Assembly (NCBI GenBank): GCA_018060515.1
Contig: JAGOVY010000004.1
Span: forward strand, 1-41,255
Length of the DNA: 41,255 nucleotides
Direction of reading: 5' to 3'
DNA from: Anaerolineaceae bacterium
GTDB taxonomy: Bacteria > Chloroflexota > Anaerolineae > Anaerolineales > Anaerolineaceae
The position numbers and the translations under genes were made by a program. Below the pieces are notes generated by a model. The model ran no database searches. It saw only the letters and a list, made by a program, of their open reading frames with translations, and was not told the origin of the DNA. How positions within the stretch are numbered: the first letter of the stretch is position 1; every line of letters begins with the position of its first letter. Below, piece after piece: positions 8,449-17,930 of this stretch.

Positions 8449-9504
8449 TTACCCCCACACCCCGGCAATGGCCTGTCGACAGAAGGCGCATTCACCCGCC
8501 GCACTGATGTGATAGCCGCTCATAATGTATCCATGACGAGAAATTAACACCTTGCCGCAGTGCGGGCAAAAGGTATCTTCCAAAGAACCAACTCTTCCCG
8601 GCAGATTACCGGCGTACACAAAATGCAAGCCAGCTTCCTGCCCAATCTCCGCCGCACGCTGCAGCGTGGAGGCTGGCGTGGGCGGTGCATCTTCTTTGTA
8701 GTCTGGGTGGTAAGCCGTCACATGCCAGGGGATGTCGGCTGAGACGGAAACCAGGTAGCGTGACAATTCCCACAGCTCTTCGGTTGTGTCGTTCAAACCC
8801 GGAATTACGAGCGTCACCACCTCAAGCCACAGCCCCATTTCCTTTATTCGCTTAATGGTATCGAGCACCGGTTGAAGCCTGCCGCCCATCTTGCGGTATT
8901 CACTGTCGCGCATGCTTTTAAGGTCAACCTTGTAACTGTCAAGCCAAGGCGCCAAATAATCGAGCGCTTCGGGGGTGGCAAAGCCGTTAGAAACATAGGC
9001 TGTCTTTAGCCCCTTCTGCCTGGCAATTCTGAACACCTCAACCGCCCACTCAGTCGAGATGAGCGGTTCATTATAGGATGAAGCAATTGCCTCCGCTCCA
9101 TGATCTAACGCAAATTGAACCAGACGCTCAGCAGAAATTGCCTTAAAAGATTCAAGCGCCTTCCCGGCGGCAGGGTCGCGCAGTGCTTGCGATGAAAACC
9201 AATTTTGGCAGAAACGGCAGTGGAAATTACAGCCCAGCATGCCAAAAGTCAGCACCTGGCTGCCGGGTAAAAAATGGTTGAATGGCTTTTTTTCAATCGG
9301 ATCAATCTGTACCCCGGCAACGTATCCTTCAGGCACCATTAATACACCGGCATGGTTATAGCGTACACCACATATTCCGCGACGCCCAGGTTTGAGCAGG
9401 CAGCGGTGCGCGCACGCCAGACAGCGCAAGCCGCCTTCGTCCAGCTCCTCCATCAGGTCACCAGGTCGGGTCATCTGATCCAAACGTTCAAATGGTTTCA
9501 TCAT
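8449..9504 (-). CDS. amrS: AmmeMemoRadiSam system radical SAM enzyme (PflA-like)
   Basis: A radical SAM protein of about 351 residues, related to pyruvate formate-lyase activases. The 4Fe-4S motif is C92-x3-C96-x2-C99 (GCNFHCRFCQNW). An N-terminal Cys group (RCLACAHRC and GICGVR) and a C-terminal zinc-ribbon-like end (CPHCGKVLISRHGY and ECAFC) match the AmrS family. Family members co-occur with AMMECR1 and MEMO1 proteins, which are not in this window; the substrate is not established. The frame is open far upstream into mutS2, but that part is only the reverse of mutS2 codons. I choose ATG 9504 (or 9501) because GAGG lies just before them, and a promoter at 9518-9545 would start the mRNA near 9511, excluding ATGs at 9519 and 9513. 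Confidence 0.85.
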   Translation of the reverse strand: MMKPFERLDQMTRPGDLMEELDEGGLRCLACAHRCLLKPGRRGICGVRYNHAGVLMVPEGYVAGVQIDPIEKKPFNHFLPGSQVLTFGMLGCNFHCRFCQNWFSSQALRDPAAGKALESFKAISAERLVQFALDHGAEAIASSYNEPLISTEWAVEVFRIARQKGLKTAYVSNGFATPEALDYLAPWLDSYKVDLKSMRDSEYRKMGGRLQPVLDTIKRIKEMGLWLEVVTLVIPGLNDTTEELWELSRYLVSVSADIPWHVTAYHPDYKEDAPPTPASTLQRAAEIGQEAGLHFVYAGNLPGRVGSLEDTFCPHCGKVLISRHGYIMSGYHISAAGECAFCRQAIAGVWG

Positions 9505-9517
9505 TTTCCTCATCTTC

Positions 9518-9545
9518 ATTATAGCCACGCCAGGCTGAAATTCAA
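9518..9545 (-). promoter_or_regulatory. Promoter for amrS
   Basis: On the minus strand, TTGAAT (9540-9545), a 16-nt spacer and a perfect TATAAT (9518-9523). Predicted start of transcription is near 9511. It lies between the divergent amrS and mutS2 genes. Confidence 0.6.
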
Positions 9546-9592
9546 ATAAGGCAAAAGCGCAGGCAGAACAAGATATGGTAAACTCGCAGCAT

Positions 9593-11992
9593 ATGGATGC
9601 GAAGACCATTAATACCCTTGAGTTCCCGCGCGTAATTGCGAAGCTGGCAGAATACGCTGCCTTTACCGCATCAGCCGCGCTGGCGAGCCAATTGAAACCG
9701 GCTGCCACGCTCAAAGAAGCGCTGGAAAGACAGGCGCTTACCACGGAGGCGCGCCTGCTGTTGAGCTTAAAAGCTGATCTAAACGTAGGCGGTGCGCATG
9801 ATATCTGCCCACTGATTAACCTGGCGCAACGCGGCGGAGTGCTCACGGAGGCGGAATTTCTCTCGATCAGCAGCACGCTGATGGCTTCGCGCGACCTGGC
9901 GCGTCATTTTGAAAAATTCAAGGAGCGCGCACCACAACTGGCAGAACTTGCGGAGGCGTTCCCGCCGCCGCCTGGAATCATCGAGGCTATTTCACGTTGT
10001 ATTTCTGACCGCGGCGAGGTGCTGGATGGCGCTTCACAAAAACTTGGGACGATTCGCTCTGAAATTAAGGTGTCACATAGCCGTTTGCTTTCACGCCTTG
10101 AGCATCTCATCGGCGACTCTCGTACCGTGCCGATGCTGCAAGATCCCATCATCACCCAGCGCAACGGGCGTTACGTCATCCCCCTCAAAGCTGAGTTTAA
10201 GGGCAAGTTAAAAGCAATCGTGCATGACCAATCCTCTTCGGGCGCTACGTTATTCGTAGAACCGCTGGCAGTGGTAGAACTTAATAATCGCTGGCATGAA
10301 CTTCAGCTGCAGGAGCGTGATGAAGTACGCCGAATTCTCGGCGAGCTTTCCAACCAAATCGGCGCGGAAGCCGAAGCCCTCAACCAGATTGTGGGTGCAC
10401 TTGCCCGTTTTGATTTTTGTCTGATGTGCGCCAAATATGCTGAAGATCTTCACGCCAGCGAGCCATTGCTGAAAGCCATCAGTCCGCCGCGCGACGGCAG
10501 CCATCCCGGCACTACCATCAAACTGCACAAAGCCAGGCACCCATTGCTTGACCCCGCCCGCGTGGTGCCAATTGATGTTGACCTGAACCCTGCCACCTTC
10601 GTTTTGGTCATCACCGGGCCGAATACAGGCGGCAAGACGGTGACGCTAAAAACCGTGGGCGTAATTGTCCTGATGGCGCAATCTGGTCTGCATATTCCGG
10701 CTCAATCAGGCTCTGAGTTAAGCTTTTTTGACAACCTCTTCGCCGATATTGGCGACGAACAATCGATTGAGCAATCTCTCTCCACCTTTTCAGGGCATGT
10801 GACCAATATCGTGCGTATCCTCGGGTTGGCGCGTACTAAAACCCTGGTACTGTTTGATGAACTGGGTGCCGGCACTGACCCGCAAGAAGGTTCCGCTCTG
10901 GCGCGCGCCATCCTGCTTTATCTGGTTGATAAGCGCGTACCGTGTTTTATCGCAACCCATTACCCTGAGTTAAAGACGCTGGCGCACGCTACCCCTGGGG
11001 TCATAAATGCCAGTATGGAGTTTGACCTAAAAACGCTGCGCCCAACTTACCGCCTTACCATCGGAATTCCGGGGCGCTCAAATGCGCTGCTGATTGCCCG
11101 TCGCCTCGGTCTGCCTGATCAAATCCTGGAAAACGCCAAATCGCTCATTGACCCGAACGAACTGGTTTCAGATGACCTCTTGCACGAGCTCCATCATCAG
11201 CGCGAGGTGGCGCGTAAAGCCCGATCCTCTGCTGACCGCGACCGCTCGCTTGCACAAAACCTGCGCCAAGAGCTTGACCGCCGCCTGGAAGGGATAGAAG
11301 ACGAACGGCGTGCTCTGTTGGCAAAAACCCAGGCTGAATCAGAGCGCGAGTTGGAAGCGCTGAGAGATGAAATTAATATGCTGCGTAAGCAGCTTCGACA
11401 TACACAGCAATTACCACCCGAAATTGCAGAGATCAGCGAACAATTGGATGTGCTTGAAGAAAAAACAGCCAGAAAAAGCCGCGTAAAAACCACAGCGTAT
11501 GTCTCACCCGTGTTAAAACTCGGTTCAAAGGTGAAGCTGCGTTCGATGAAGCTTGAAGGCATCATCACAGCCCTCAACGGAGAGGATGCCGAAGTACAGG
11601 CAGGCAACCTGCGCGTCAGGGTCAAAACGAGCGACCTGACTTCCGCCGCTGCTGACCACGAAGACTCCGCGACCGGCAAGGCGCCAGTTGCGGCGCGCAC
11701 TGTCTCTGACCGCAAATCGCCCTCCACACCCTTCAGGCCGACACCCGGAATGGAATTGATACTCATAGGCATGCGCGCCGAAGACGCTCTGGACCGGCTG
11801 GATGCTTACCTGACAGAAGCTTATGCCAGCGGGATGCCCTTTGTGCGCATTGTCCATGGCAAAGGTACCGGGCGCCTGCGCCAAGTCATCCGCGAGGCAT
11901 TAAGAGATTCTGCTTATGTCAGTTCGTATGAAGAGGGGAAAGATAAAGAAGGCGGAGAGGGTGTGACGATTGCCCACCTTTCAGAAGGGTAA
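9593..11992 (+). CDS. mutS2: MutS2 ATPase with C-terminal Smr domain
   Basis: A 799-residue cytoplasmic protein of the MutS2 family, linked to suppression of recombination and, in Bacillus subtilis, to rescue of collided ribosomes. Seen: N-terminal clamp helices; Walker A GPNTGGKTVTLKT near residue 342; Walker B LVLFDELGAGTDPQEGSAL; a long charged coiled coil (about 520-640); a KOW-like segment; and a C-terminal Smr domain (about 719-799) with HGKGTGRLR. The usual LDLRG motif of Smr reads LILIG here, losing the acidic and basic residues. I prefer ATG 9593 because MutS2 proteins normally begin one or two residues before the KTLxxLEF-like block; ATG 9575 would add six residues. A TAAACT 8 nt before 9593 could be a leaderless -10 box. 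No mutS or mutL is nearby. Confidence 0.93.
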   Translation: MDAKTINTLEFPRVIAKLAEYAAFTASAALASQLKPAATLKEALERQALTTEARLLLSLKADLNVGGAHDICPLINLAQRGGVLTEAEFLSISSTLMASRDLARHFEKFKERAPQLAELAEAFPPPPGIIEAISRCISDRGEVLDGASQKLGTIRSEIKVSHSRLLSRLEHLIGDSRTVPMLQDPIITQRNGRYVIPLKAEFKGKLKAIVHDQSSSGATLFVEPLAVVELNNRWHELQLQERDEVRRILGELSNQIGAEAEALNQIVGALARFDFCLMCAKYAEDLHASEPLLKAISPPRDGSHPGTTIKLHKARHPLLDPARVVPIDVDLNPATFVLVITGPNTGGKTVTLKTVGVIVLMAQSGLHIPAQSGSELSFFDNLFADIGDEQSIEQSLSTFSGHVTNIVRILGLARTKTLVLFDELGAGTDPQEGSALARAILLYLVDKRVPCFIATHYPELKTLAHATPGVINASMEFDLKTLRPTYRLTIGIPGRSNALLIARRLGLPDQILENAKSLIDPNELVSDDLLHELHHQREVARKARSSADRDRSLAQNLRQELDRRLEGIEDERRALLAKTQAESERELEALRDEINMLRKQLRHTQQLPPEIAEISEQLDVLEEKTARKSRVKTTAYVSPVLKLGSKVKLRSMKLEGIITALNGEDAEVQAGNLRVRVKTSDLTSAAADHEDSATGKAPVAARTVSDRKSPSTPFRPTPGMELILIGMRAEDALDRLDAYLTEAYASGMPFVRIVHGKGTGRLRQVIREALRDSAYVSSYEEGKDKEGGEGVTIAHLSEG

Positions 11993-12002
11993 ACAATCAA
12001 TA

Positions 12003-12039
12003 AGGCCGATAGTAGTTCTCCTCAAAACACTACCGGCCT
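12003..12039. terminator. Hairpin between convergent mutS2 and regulator gene
   Basis: AGGCCG (12003-12008) pairs with CGGCCT (12034-12039), extended by TAGT/ACTA after one mismatch. Read on the minus strand the hairpin is followed by TTATTGATTG, so it may end the regulator transcript; on the plus strand it lies 10 nt after the mutS2 stop without a T-run. Confidence 0.5.
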
Positions 12040-12096
12040 CATGCGCACAGACTCCCTTTGCCTGCGTCGGAATTATCAATTACTCGATAGTTTATA

Positions 12097-15000
12097 CTAC
12101 TTACGCGTTGACATAACATTGACATATCTTATCCAATTGTTACGGAATTTTTGAAACGCTCCCTTAATTGCCGGCAAGGTTGTCTTCTCTGCCAGTTTAT
12201 CTAGAATCTCTTTCACACGCTTTTTTTCGTACTCGATACTATAGGGCGTGTTGGAGTAAATACTGATGACCCGTTTGAGTACCTGTAATTCACCCCACAC
12301 ATTGGATGAGCGCTCCATCACCTGTTGTAAGTCGCGGTAACGCTCAAGCCCTGCCGGCAAGTCGCCCTGTGATTCGATGGAGATCGCTTCCACCATTCCT
12401 TTATAAAAGGAATGGTTCAGCAAACCTCGTTCCACAATTTCTTCCATTACAGCGGTGGCTTCTTTATTGTTGGCGCCAATGAACCCCGTCGCATGCGCCA
12501 GCATTAACTGAGCCATACGAGATTTCAAGGCAATCCCCTCTAAAGTCTTTCGGCGTGCATCGTTAATGGCGATTTCATGAAAAGCCATCGCCTCTTCCAA
12601 TCTGCCTTCTTCTACAAGAATCATCGCCAGTGACACACGGCATTGAGAAGCTTCATAATTTGAAATACCGAAAGACAACACTTCTTCGTATAACCCGCGC
12701 GCCTTAGTTAGATTCCCCAACGAGCGGAGAATATCGCCTTTTATCATGATGGTATGCATGAAAAGCTTTTCTTCGGTATAGTCCTCTTCGCGGCGATAGA
12801 CACGGTCAGCCAATTGCCAGCTTTGATCCATCTCGCCGATGTGAAAATACACCATGGATTGAATGATTTCAAGCAACGACAACCAGTAACGCACATTAAT
12901 CATTTCAGCCAGATCGCGGATGTTGTTGCAGGTTCGCAGGGCTTCGAGTACTTGTCCGTTATAGTATTGGGTCAACGCTAATAGAGTGTGTGCCTGCACT
13001 TTGGCTGATTTACGGTTTACCAAAATACTGAGGCGCGCCAATTCTCCAGCGATCGCCCCGGCTTTAAGCGGGTTCCCGGTGAAAATGTACAAAGAACATA
13101 AATATGAAAGCATGTTTACGCGATTATCCAGCGATACCTGGTCTTTGCCGCCGCGATCAAGCTGCTGTGCTTTTTCCAACAGTGCAATTGCCTGGATGTA
13201 ATCGTCTTTTCTGAAATTCATGATTCCAAGCCTAGAATATGCCTTAACCAACTCGGGGTAATATTCTGAATCCGACAGATAGAAAACCGCGCGCTGTAAA
13301 TATTCTTCTGCTTTCTCATAATCGCGCTGAGCGTCTGCAACCCTCCCCAAACCGCTCAACCCGGCACCGGTTAATAACAGGTTGTTTTTTAACTCACCGA
13401 TTTCAAAACAGCATTGATAAATTTTTTCACTCATTACCCAGTCATTCAGATCATAGGCGTAATTCCCCCACTCATTGACCACATCATAAATCAGGGTCTC
13501 GTCAAATATTATTGGGGCTTCACAGATTAACTCAAGCGCATTGTGATATGCCGTGTAAGAATTTTCTCGGTTGGCTTGGGAAAGGTCGAATCTTCCTGCA
13601 TCAAGCCAGGATTGCGCAGCTTGCAGGTCATCGCCAGCCGCCTGGAAATGCCGCGCCAATTCACCAGCGGCTTCTGGCCTGTTTTTGCGGCGGCGCAAAT
13701 AGGCTTGAGCAGCGCGGACATGGGCATGCCGCCTGCCGGCAACCCCAATTTTTTGGATGACCGCTTCACGCTCAATATCGTGTTTGAAGGTGAAGCTTCC
13801 ACTTACGCCCGTGTCACGTTTGGGCATCAGAAAACCCTCACGGATTAACTTTTCAATACCCGCCACTAAAGCATCGCCACTGACAGCGCTCATTTCTTCA
13901 ACTAAATCAATATCGAAATCCCTGCCCAGAATGGCAGCGTTTTTGAGAATTTTCAGCGAAATCTCATCAAGCTCGTTGAGTTTTTCTTGCACCAGTGTGA
14001 AAACTGCGCTAGGCAGAAGGCTGGTTTCTATTGCCTGACCAGGTTTATTGCCCGATGCGGGTTTTTTAATCGCTCGCAGGTATTCATTCAAATAGAATGG
14101 ATTGCCGCCGGTTAATCTTTGTATTTCTTCAATCGTTTTATTTTCCGGCATGAAGCCAAAAATCCGGTTGGCAAATTGAGCAGTTTCCTGGATATCCAAC
14201 GGCAGAAGCTCTATGGATTCCATATTGGCGTTGCGGCGAATGTGCTGCAGCAGCGTTTCCAGCTTTTGGTTTTCAGTTTCAGACGAAACCACAAGCACCA
14301 ACATACTATATTTCTCAAAGAAGTGTTGTTCAACCAGGTAGGCAATGAATGCAATGCTGGCCGTATCCACCCAACGCACATCCTCCATGATAAAAAGCAG
14401 CGGGCGGTGAGAAGAAGCAATTCTTAACAGGTTTTCTGCGGCGCTGAATACATCATTCAGTAAGTAAGGTAAATCTGCTGTGCTTCGATACATACCAGAC
14501 CCGTGCGGAGATTGAAGCACTTTGTCAAAAAAATCAATCAGCAATTGCTTGTCAGCCGCATCCAGGTCCTGCCAATCTTGTTTTGTCATCTGAGTGCGAA
14601 TAGCCTGAACAAGCGAAAAGAACGGTACTTCTTTTGCTAATGGATGGGGTTGGCAATATAGCAGGCGCGGTTCATAAAGCTGGGTACTGTAAAACTGTTT
14701 GAGCAAGCGTGTCTTACCGATTCCTTCGTCGCCTTGCAGCACCACAATCCCTCGTTTGCGAAGCAGTCTATTCAACGCGTCCAGTTCCATCTCTCTGCCG
14801 ATAAAGTAGGGGTCGCCCGCCTCATGCGTTGGCCAATGACTGTGTTCTTTTAACCGAGTTTCGTTGTTTTCAAGGGCTTCGTTTTTTAATTCTACGAAGC
14901 GCTGCGGAATTTGAAATTGATTCTCATTGAACAATCCTTCCAGATAATTAACATAGGCGATGATCTCTTTGGGTTTTTCCATATCGCGCAGGCAGATAAG

Positions 15001-15633
15001 TTTGAGGTAATTTGCATTCTCATCCACCGGGTTCATGTCGAGCAATCTGTTCAGCCATATGAGCGCTTCTTCGAGGTTGCCGCTGGAGATATTGTGGTCA
15101 ACAAGGCTATCGATCAACCTTTCTACCCGATATCGATGCCGTTGGTTTTCCGTCTCCATCCAGTTCGAGAAACCCGCCATCCCTGAGAGGCTTATCCCCT
15201 GTAAAAAGTGATGGGTTCTGCCAAGGTTAAAACCCGCCTTCAATTGGTTCAACATCCATTCTGGTAATGTGCCGCCATTATTCAGCTCAGAGCTATTCAT
15301 CAGGGGTGAGAGCAGCGCGTCCATTTCTCTGTAGTCAACAGACACAAACCGTGGGTTAAGGGCAATACTCTCACCCTTGGTTTGGATCAGATCGGCAGCC
15401 TGCAGCTCAGTGCGCAGACGGCTTAAAGCTTCGCGCAGCTTTTTACGTGCATCATCCTCTGTTTCATCAGGCCAAAACAGGCTGCACAGAGCTTCGCGTG
15501 TTACTGGGTGCAGTTGGGCGGCAATATAGAACAATAAAGCCCGATTGATACGGCGCTTAATGCTTATTGGTTTACCATCAAGAAGTATTTCGGGCGGACC
15601 AAAAAGAAGGATTTCAAGTTGAGGGTTAGCCAT
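12097..15633 (-). CDS. BTAD/AAA ATPase/TPR transcriptional regulator (SARP-MalT-like)
   Basis: A giant regulator of 1178 residues. Residues about 1-95 form an OmpR/SARP-type winged helix (ILLFGPPEILLDGKPI, then LFWPDETEDDARKKLREALSRLR). A BTAD-like helical domain follows (about 95-260). An AAA-type ATPase has Walker A GDEGIGKTRLL near residue 301 and Walker B-like LLFIMEDVRWVD. The C-terminal half is an array of TPR repeats, as in MalT-type STAND regulators. Such proteins use ligand sensing plus ATP-driven assembly to switch on transcription; inducer and targets are unknown. The start is ATG 15633, 4 nt past the recN stop; the frame also runs back into recN, but those codons belong to recN. 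It is the last gene after nadK, a zinc-ribbon gene and recN. Confidence 0.88.
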   Translation of the reverse strand: MANPQLEILLFGPPEILLDGKPISIKRRINRALLFYIAAQLHPVTREALCSLFWPDETEDDARKKLREALSRLRTELQAADLIQTKGESIALNPRFVSVDYREMDALLSPLMNSSELNNGGTLPEWMLNQLKAGFNLGRTHHFLQGISLSGMAGFSNWMETENQRHRYRVERLIDSLVDHNISSGNLEEALIWLNRLLDMNPVDENANYLKLICLRDMEKPKEIIAYVNYLEGLFNENQFQIPQRFVELKNEALENNETRLKEHSHWPTHEAGDPYFIGREMELDALNRLLRKRGIVVLQGDEGIGKTRLLKQFYSTQLYEPRLLYCQPHPLAKEVPFFSLVQAIRTQMTKQDWQDLDAADKQLLIDFFDKVLQSPHGSGMYRSTADLPYLLNDVFSAAENLLRIASSHRPLLFIMEDVRWVDTASIAFIAYLVEQHFFEKYSMLVLVVSSETENQKLETLLQHIRRNANMESIELLPLDIQETAQFANRIFGFMPENKTIEEIQRLTGGNPFYLNEYLRAIKKPASGNKPGQAIETSLLPSAVFTLVQEKLNELDEISLKILKNAAILGRDFDIDLVEEMSAVSGDALVAGIEKLIREGFLMPKRDTGVSGSFTFKHDIEREAVIQKIGVAGRRHAHVRAAQAYLRRRKNRPEAAGELARHFQAAGDDLQAAQSWLDAGRFDLSQANRENSYTAYHNALELICEAPIIFDETLIYDVVNEWGNYAYDLNDWVMSEKIYQCCFEIGELKNNLLLTGAGLSGLGRVADAQRDYEKAEEYLQRAVFYLSDSEYYPELVKAYSRLGIMNFRKDDYIQAIALLEKAQQLDRGGKDQVSLDNRVNMLSYLCSLYIFTGNPLKAGAIAGELARLSILVNRKSAKVQAHTLLALTQYYNGQVLEALRTCNNIRDLAEMINVRYWLSLLEIIQSMVYFHIGEMDQSWQLADRVYRREEDYTEEKLFMHTIMIKGDILRSLGNLTKARGLYEEVLSFGISNYEASQCRVSLAMILVEEGRLEEAMAFHEIAINDARRKTLEGIALKSRMAQLMLAHATGFIGANNKEATAVMEEIVERGLLNHSFYKGMVEAISIESQGDLPAGLERYRDLQQVMERSSNVWGELQVLKRVISIYSNTPYSIEYEKKRVKEILDKLAEKTTLPAIKGAFQKFRNNWIRYVNVMSTRK

Positions 15634-15637
15634 GATC

Positions 15638-17386
15638 TCAATTATCGGGTATTGGCTCGACAGATGCCTGGCGCCCATTCGCACGTTGAAGAATTTCTCG
15701 CGCTGCCGCCAGGTTGGAGTCGCTGGCGTTGCCGTTCATCAGTGCCAGTTCATATATGCGTTGTTCGCCATCCAAACGCGTCACATTGGTTATCGTGCGT
15801 TCATCCACCACTTGCTTCTCAACCCTATAATGCTCATCGCCAAAGGCAGCCAATTGAGAGAGATGGGTCACGCACATCACCTGGTGGCAGCGCGCCAGAT
15901 GCCACATTTTTTCTCCCACCACAAAACCAACCCTGCCGCCAATTCCCTGGTCGATTTCATCAAATATCAGGGTGGGGATGTGATCTGCCTGCGCTAATAC
16001 ATTTTTCAACGCCAGCATCAGGCGCGATGTTTCGCCCCCTGATGCGATTTTCACCAACGGCTTCAGCCCTTCGCCAGGGTTGGGGGCAATAAGGAATTCA
16101 GCCTCGTCCAAGCCAGCATCATGCAGTTCGATCGATTCTATCAAGCGGTCATCGTCGTCTGCGAATTTCTCGAGGGTGTTGAAGGATACCTCAAAGCGCG
16201 CACCTTTCAGGCTGAGGTCATTAAGCTCCGCCTCCACTTCGCGGCTTATCTTTTCTGCTGCCTGACGGCGGACCCTACTTAATTCATAACCAGCCTGAAG
16301 CGCCTGGCGCCGGACATCGGCTTCTTCTTTTTCCAGTTCAAGGATGTGTTCGCCTGCATTCTGTACTCTTTCCAGTTCTTCGCGGGCTGCCTTGCCATAC
16401 GCCATCACCGCTTCGGTAGAAGCGCCATACTTACGTTGCAATAAGTGGATTAATTCTAGCCGGTTCTCCACTTGTTCAAGTCTCTTGGGGTTGAACTCAA
16501 GCCCATCAAGGTAGCCGCGCAGATCACGGCTGATCTCCGAGAGCGCCGCACTTGCGCCCTCCAACTGGTCAGTAAGCTGAGTTTGCTGCGCATCTATGCG
16601 CGCCAGGGTTGCAAGTATCTTCGATGCCTGCCCAAGCAGATCAAGCGCAGAGGCGTCTTCAGGAGAACCTTCATCTAAAATCGTCAGCGCTTGCTGTGCA
16701 TTCGTAGCCAAGGCTTCGGCATTTGCCAGACGGATGCGCTCATTCTCAAGCTGCTCTTCCTCACCCACCTCGAGCCGGGCGGTTTCAATTTCCTGCGCCT
16801 GAAACGTAAGCAGTTCAAGCCGCCGCGAAGATTCCAGTTCAAGTTCGCGCAAACTCTTTAATTGTTTCCGTACCTGCTGCAGATTGCGGTAGTATGCCTG
16901 GTAATTTTCGCGCTCTTGGTCGCAGCCGGCATAGCGGTCGAGCAGCGCGAGGTGCGAATGGACATTCAACAATGACAGATGTTCTGACTGCCCATGAATA
17001 TCCACCAGCAGGCTGCCGAGCTCTTTCAGCAGGCCCACGTTGACACTGCGTCCGTTGACCCGAGCGACACTCCGCCCACCCATGCGGATCTCACGCGAGA
17101 GCGTTAAATAGGGCTCGTCTTCGAGCAAATCTTCACGATTCAGAATTTCGTTAACGTCTGCGCGGCAGGCGGCTGGAATGTTGAACACGGCTTCAAGCGT
17201 GGCGCGTTCGTCACCCTGGCGCACCATCGTACCATCTACTTTGCCGCCCACCAGCGCCATGAGTGCATCAAGAATTATGGATTTACCGGCTCCGGTTTCT
17301 CCGGTGAAAATGAGCAGCCCCTCACCGGGGTGTAATTCCAGCTTCTGGATAATAGCGAAATTTTCAATACGCAGCTCAGTCAGCAT
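15638..17386 (-). CDS. recN: DNA repair protein RecN
   Basis: A 582-residue SMC-like ATPase acting early in double-strand break repair. The N-terminal Walker A is GETGAGKSII. Long coiled coils (about 150-360) separate it from the C-terminal signature ASGGETSRLMLALKNVLA, Walker B PTLIFDEIDQGIGG and the VTHLSQLAA block. Length is typical (about 550-580). It begins 10 nt after the zinc-ribbon membrane gene, and the giant regulator begins 4 nt after its stop, so these are likely co-transcribed with nadK. The nadK-recN neighbourhood is common in bacteria. Confidence 0.96.
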   Translation of the reverse strand: MLTELRIENFAIIQKLELHPGEGLLIFTGETGAGKSIILDALMALVGGKVDGTMVRQGDERATLEAVFNIPAACRADVNEILNREDLLEDEPYLTLSREIRMGGRSVARVNGRSVNVGLLKELGSLLVDIHGQSEHLSLLNVHSHLALLDRYAGCDQERENYQAYYRNLQQVRKQLKSLRELELESSRRLELLTFQAQEIETARLEVGEEEQLENERIRLANAEALATNAQQALTILDEGSPEDASALDLLGQASKILATLARIDAQQTQLTDQLEGASAALSEISRDLRGYLDGLEFNPKRLEQVENRLELIHLLQRKYGASTEAVMAYGKAAREELERVQNAGEHILELEKEEADVRRQALQAGYELSRVRRQAAEKISREVEAELNDLSLKGARFEVSFNTLEKFADDDDRLIESIELHDAGLDEAEFLIAPNPGEGLKPLVKIASGGETSRLMLALKNVLAQADHIPTLIFDEIDQGIGGRVGFVVGEKMWHLARCHQVMCVTHLSQLAAFGDEHYRVEKQVVDERTITNVTRLDGEQRIYELALMNGNASDSNLAAAREILQRANGRQASVEPIPDN

Positions 17387-17396
17387 GGCGCGTCCC

Positions 17397-17930
17397 TTAG
17401 ACCCGAATACCCTTCAGCCGATAGAAAACCGTACTGGCAGCCAACACGGCATAAACAGCCGGCCACAATAGCCCCAGCAACTGAATCCCTGTGAATTGCC
17501 CGCTGGTCAGCAGCGGAAGCAGGATATTAAACAGCGGTAAGGCTAAGCCACCCAACAAGGTAGCTACTGCCGCCAAGGTGGGCAGCAGCCGTGAACGGCG
17601 TTTTCTTACCACAAAGCGCACGGCCTCAGTGATAACCATCCCCGCCACAGGCGCTAAAAAGATGGTAAAGAAACCAAACAATCTGGTGATTTGGCTGCCA
17701 AAATATGAAAGCACCATCGCTGCCAGAAATGCCAGCGGATAGTCCCACCAGGTAGTCGTTTCAAACTTTTTCTGTTGACCACTCACACATTCTTTACAGC
17801 GGTATCCGGTAGGGGTGAGCACAGCACACGACTGGCAGATGGGTCTTTCACAGCGATTGCAGCGCAGTAAGGTTTCACGCTTGGGGTGAATATAGCAATA
17901 CATCGGTTGAACGGCGGGCTCTTCAGACAT
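17397..17930 (-). CDS. Zinc-ribbon (B-box-like) membrane protein
   Basis: A 177-residue protein. The first 50 residues hold a Cys/His zinc-binding module of B-box type (CYIHPKRETLLRCNRCERPICQSC, then GYRCKEC). Three or four membrane helices follow (about 60-80, 83-105, 115-137, 150-170). This N-terminal zinc module plus helices is frequent in Chloroflexota and Actinobacteria, without an assigned function. Its ATG overlaps the nadK stop (TAATG), which implies translational coupling, and recN follows. Confidence 0.85.
   Translation of the reverse strand: MSEEPAVQPMYCYIHPKRETLLRCNRCERPICQSCAVLTPTGYRCKECVSGQQKKFETTTWWDYPLAFLAAMVLSYFGSQITRLFGFFTIFLAPVAGMVITEAVRFVVRKRRSRLLPTLAAVATLLGGLALPLFNILLPLLTSGQFTGIQLLGLLWPAVYAVLAASTVFYRLKGIRV

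Noticed and set aside
9505-9876. N-terminal extension of amrS into mutS2
   Set aside because: The added residues are low-complexity reverse mutS2 codons; a promoter and a GAGG site place the start near 9504.
11197-11884. Long minus-strand frames opposite the mutS2 coiled-coil and Smr region
   Set aside because: Mirror frames caused by codon bias of a clear mutS2 gene.
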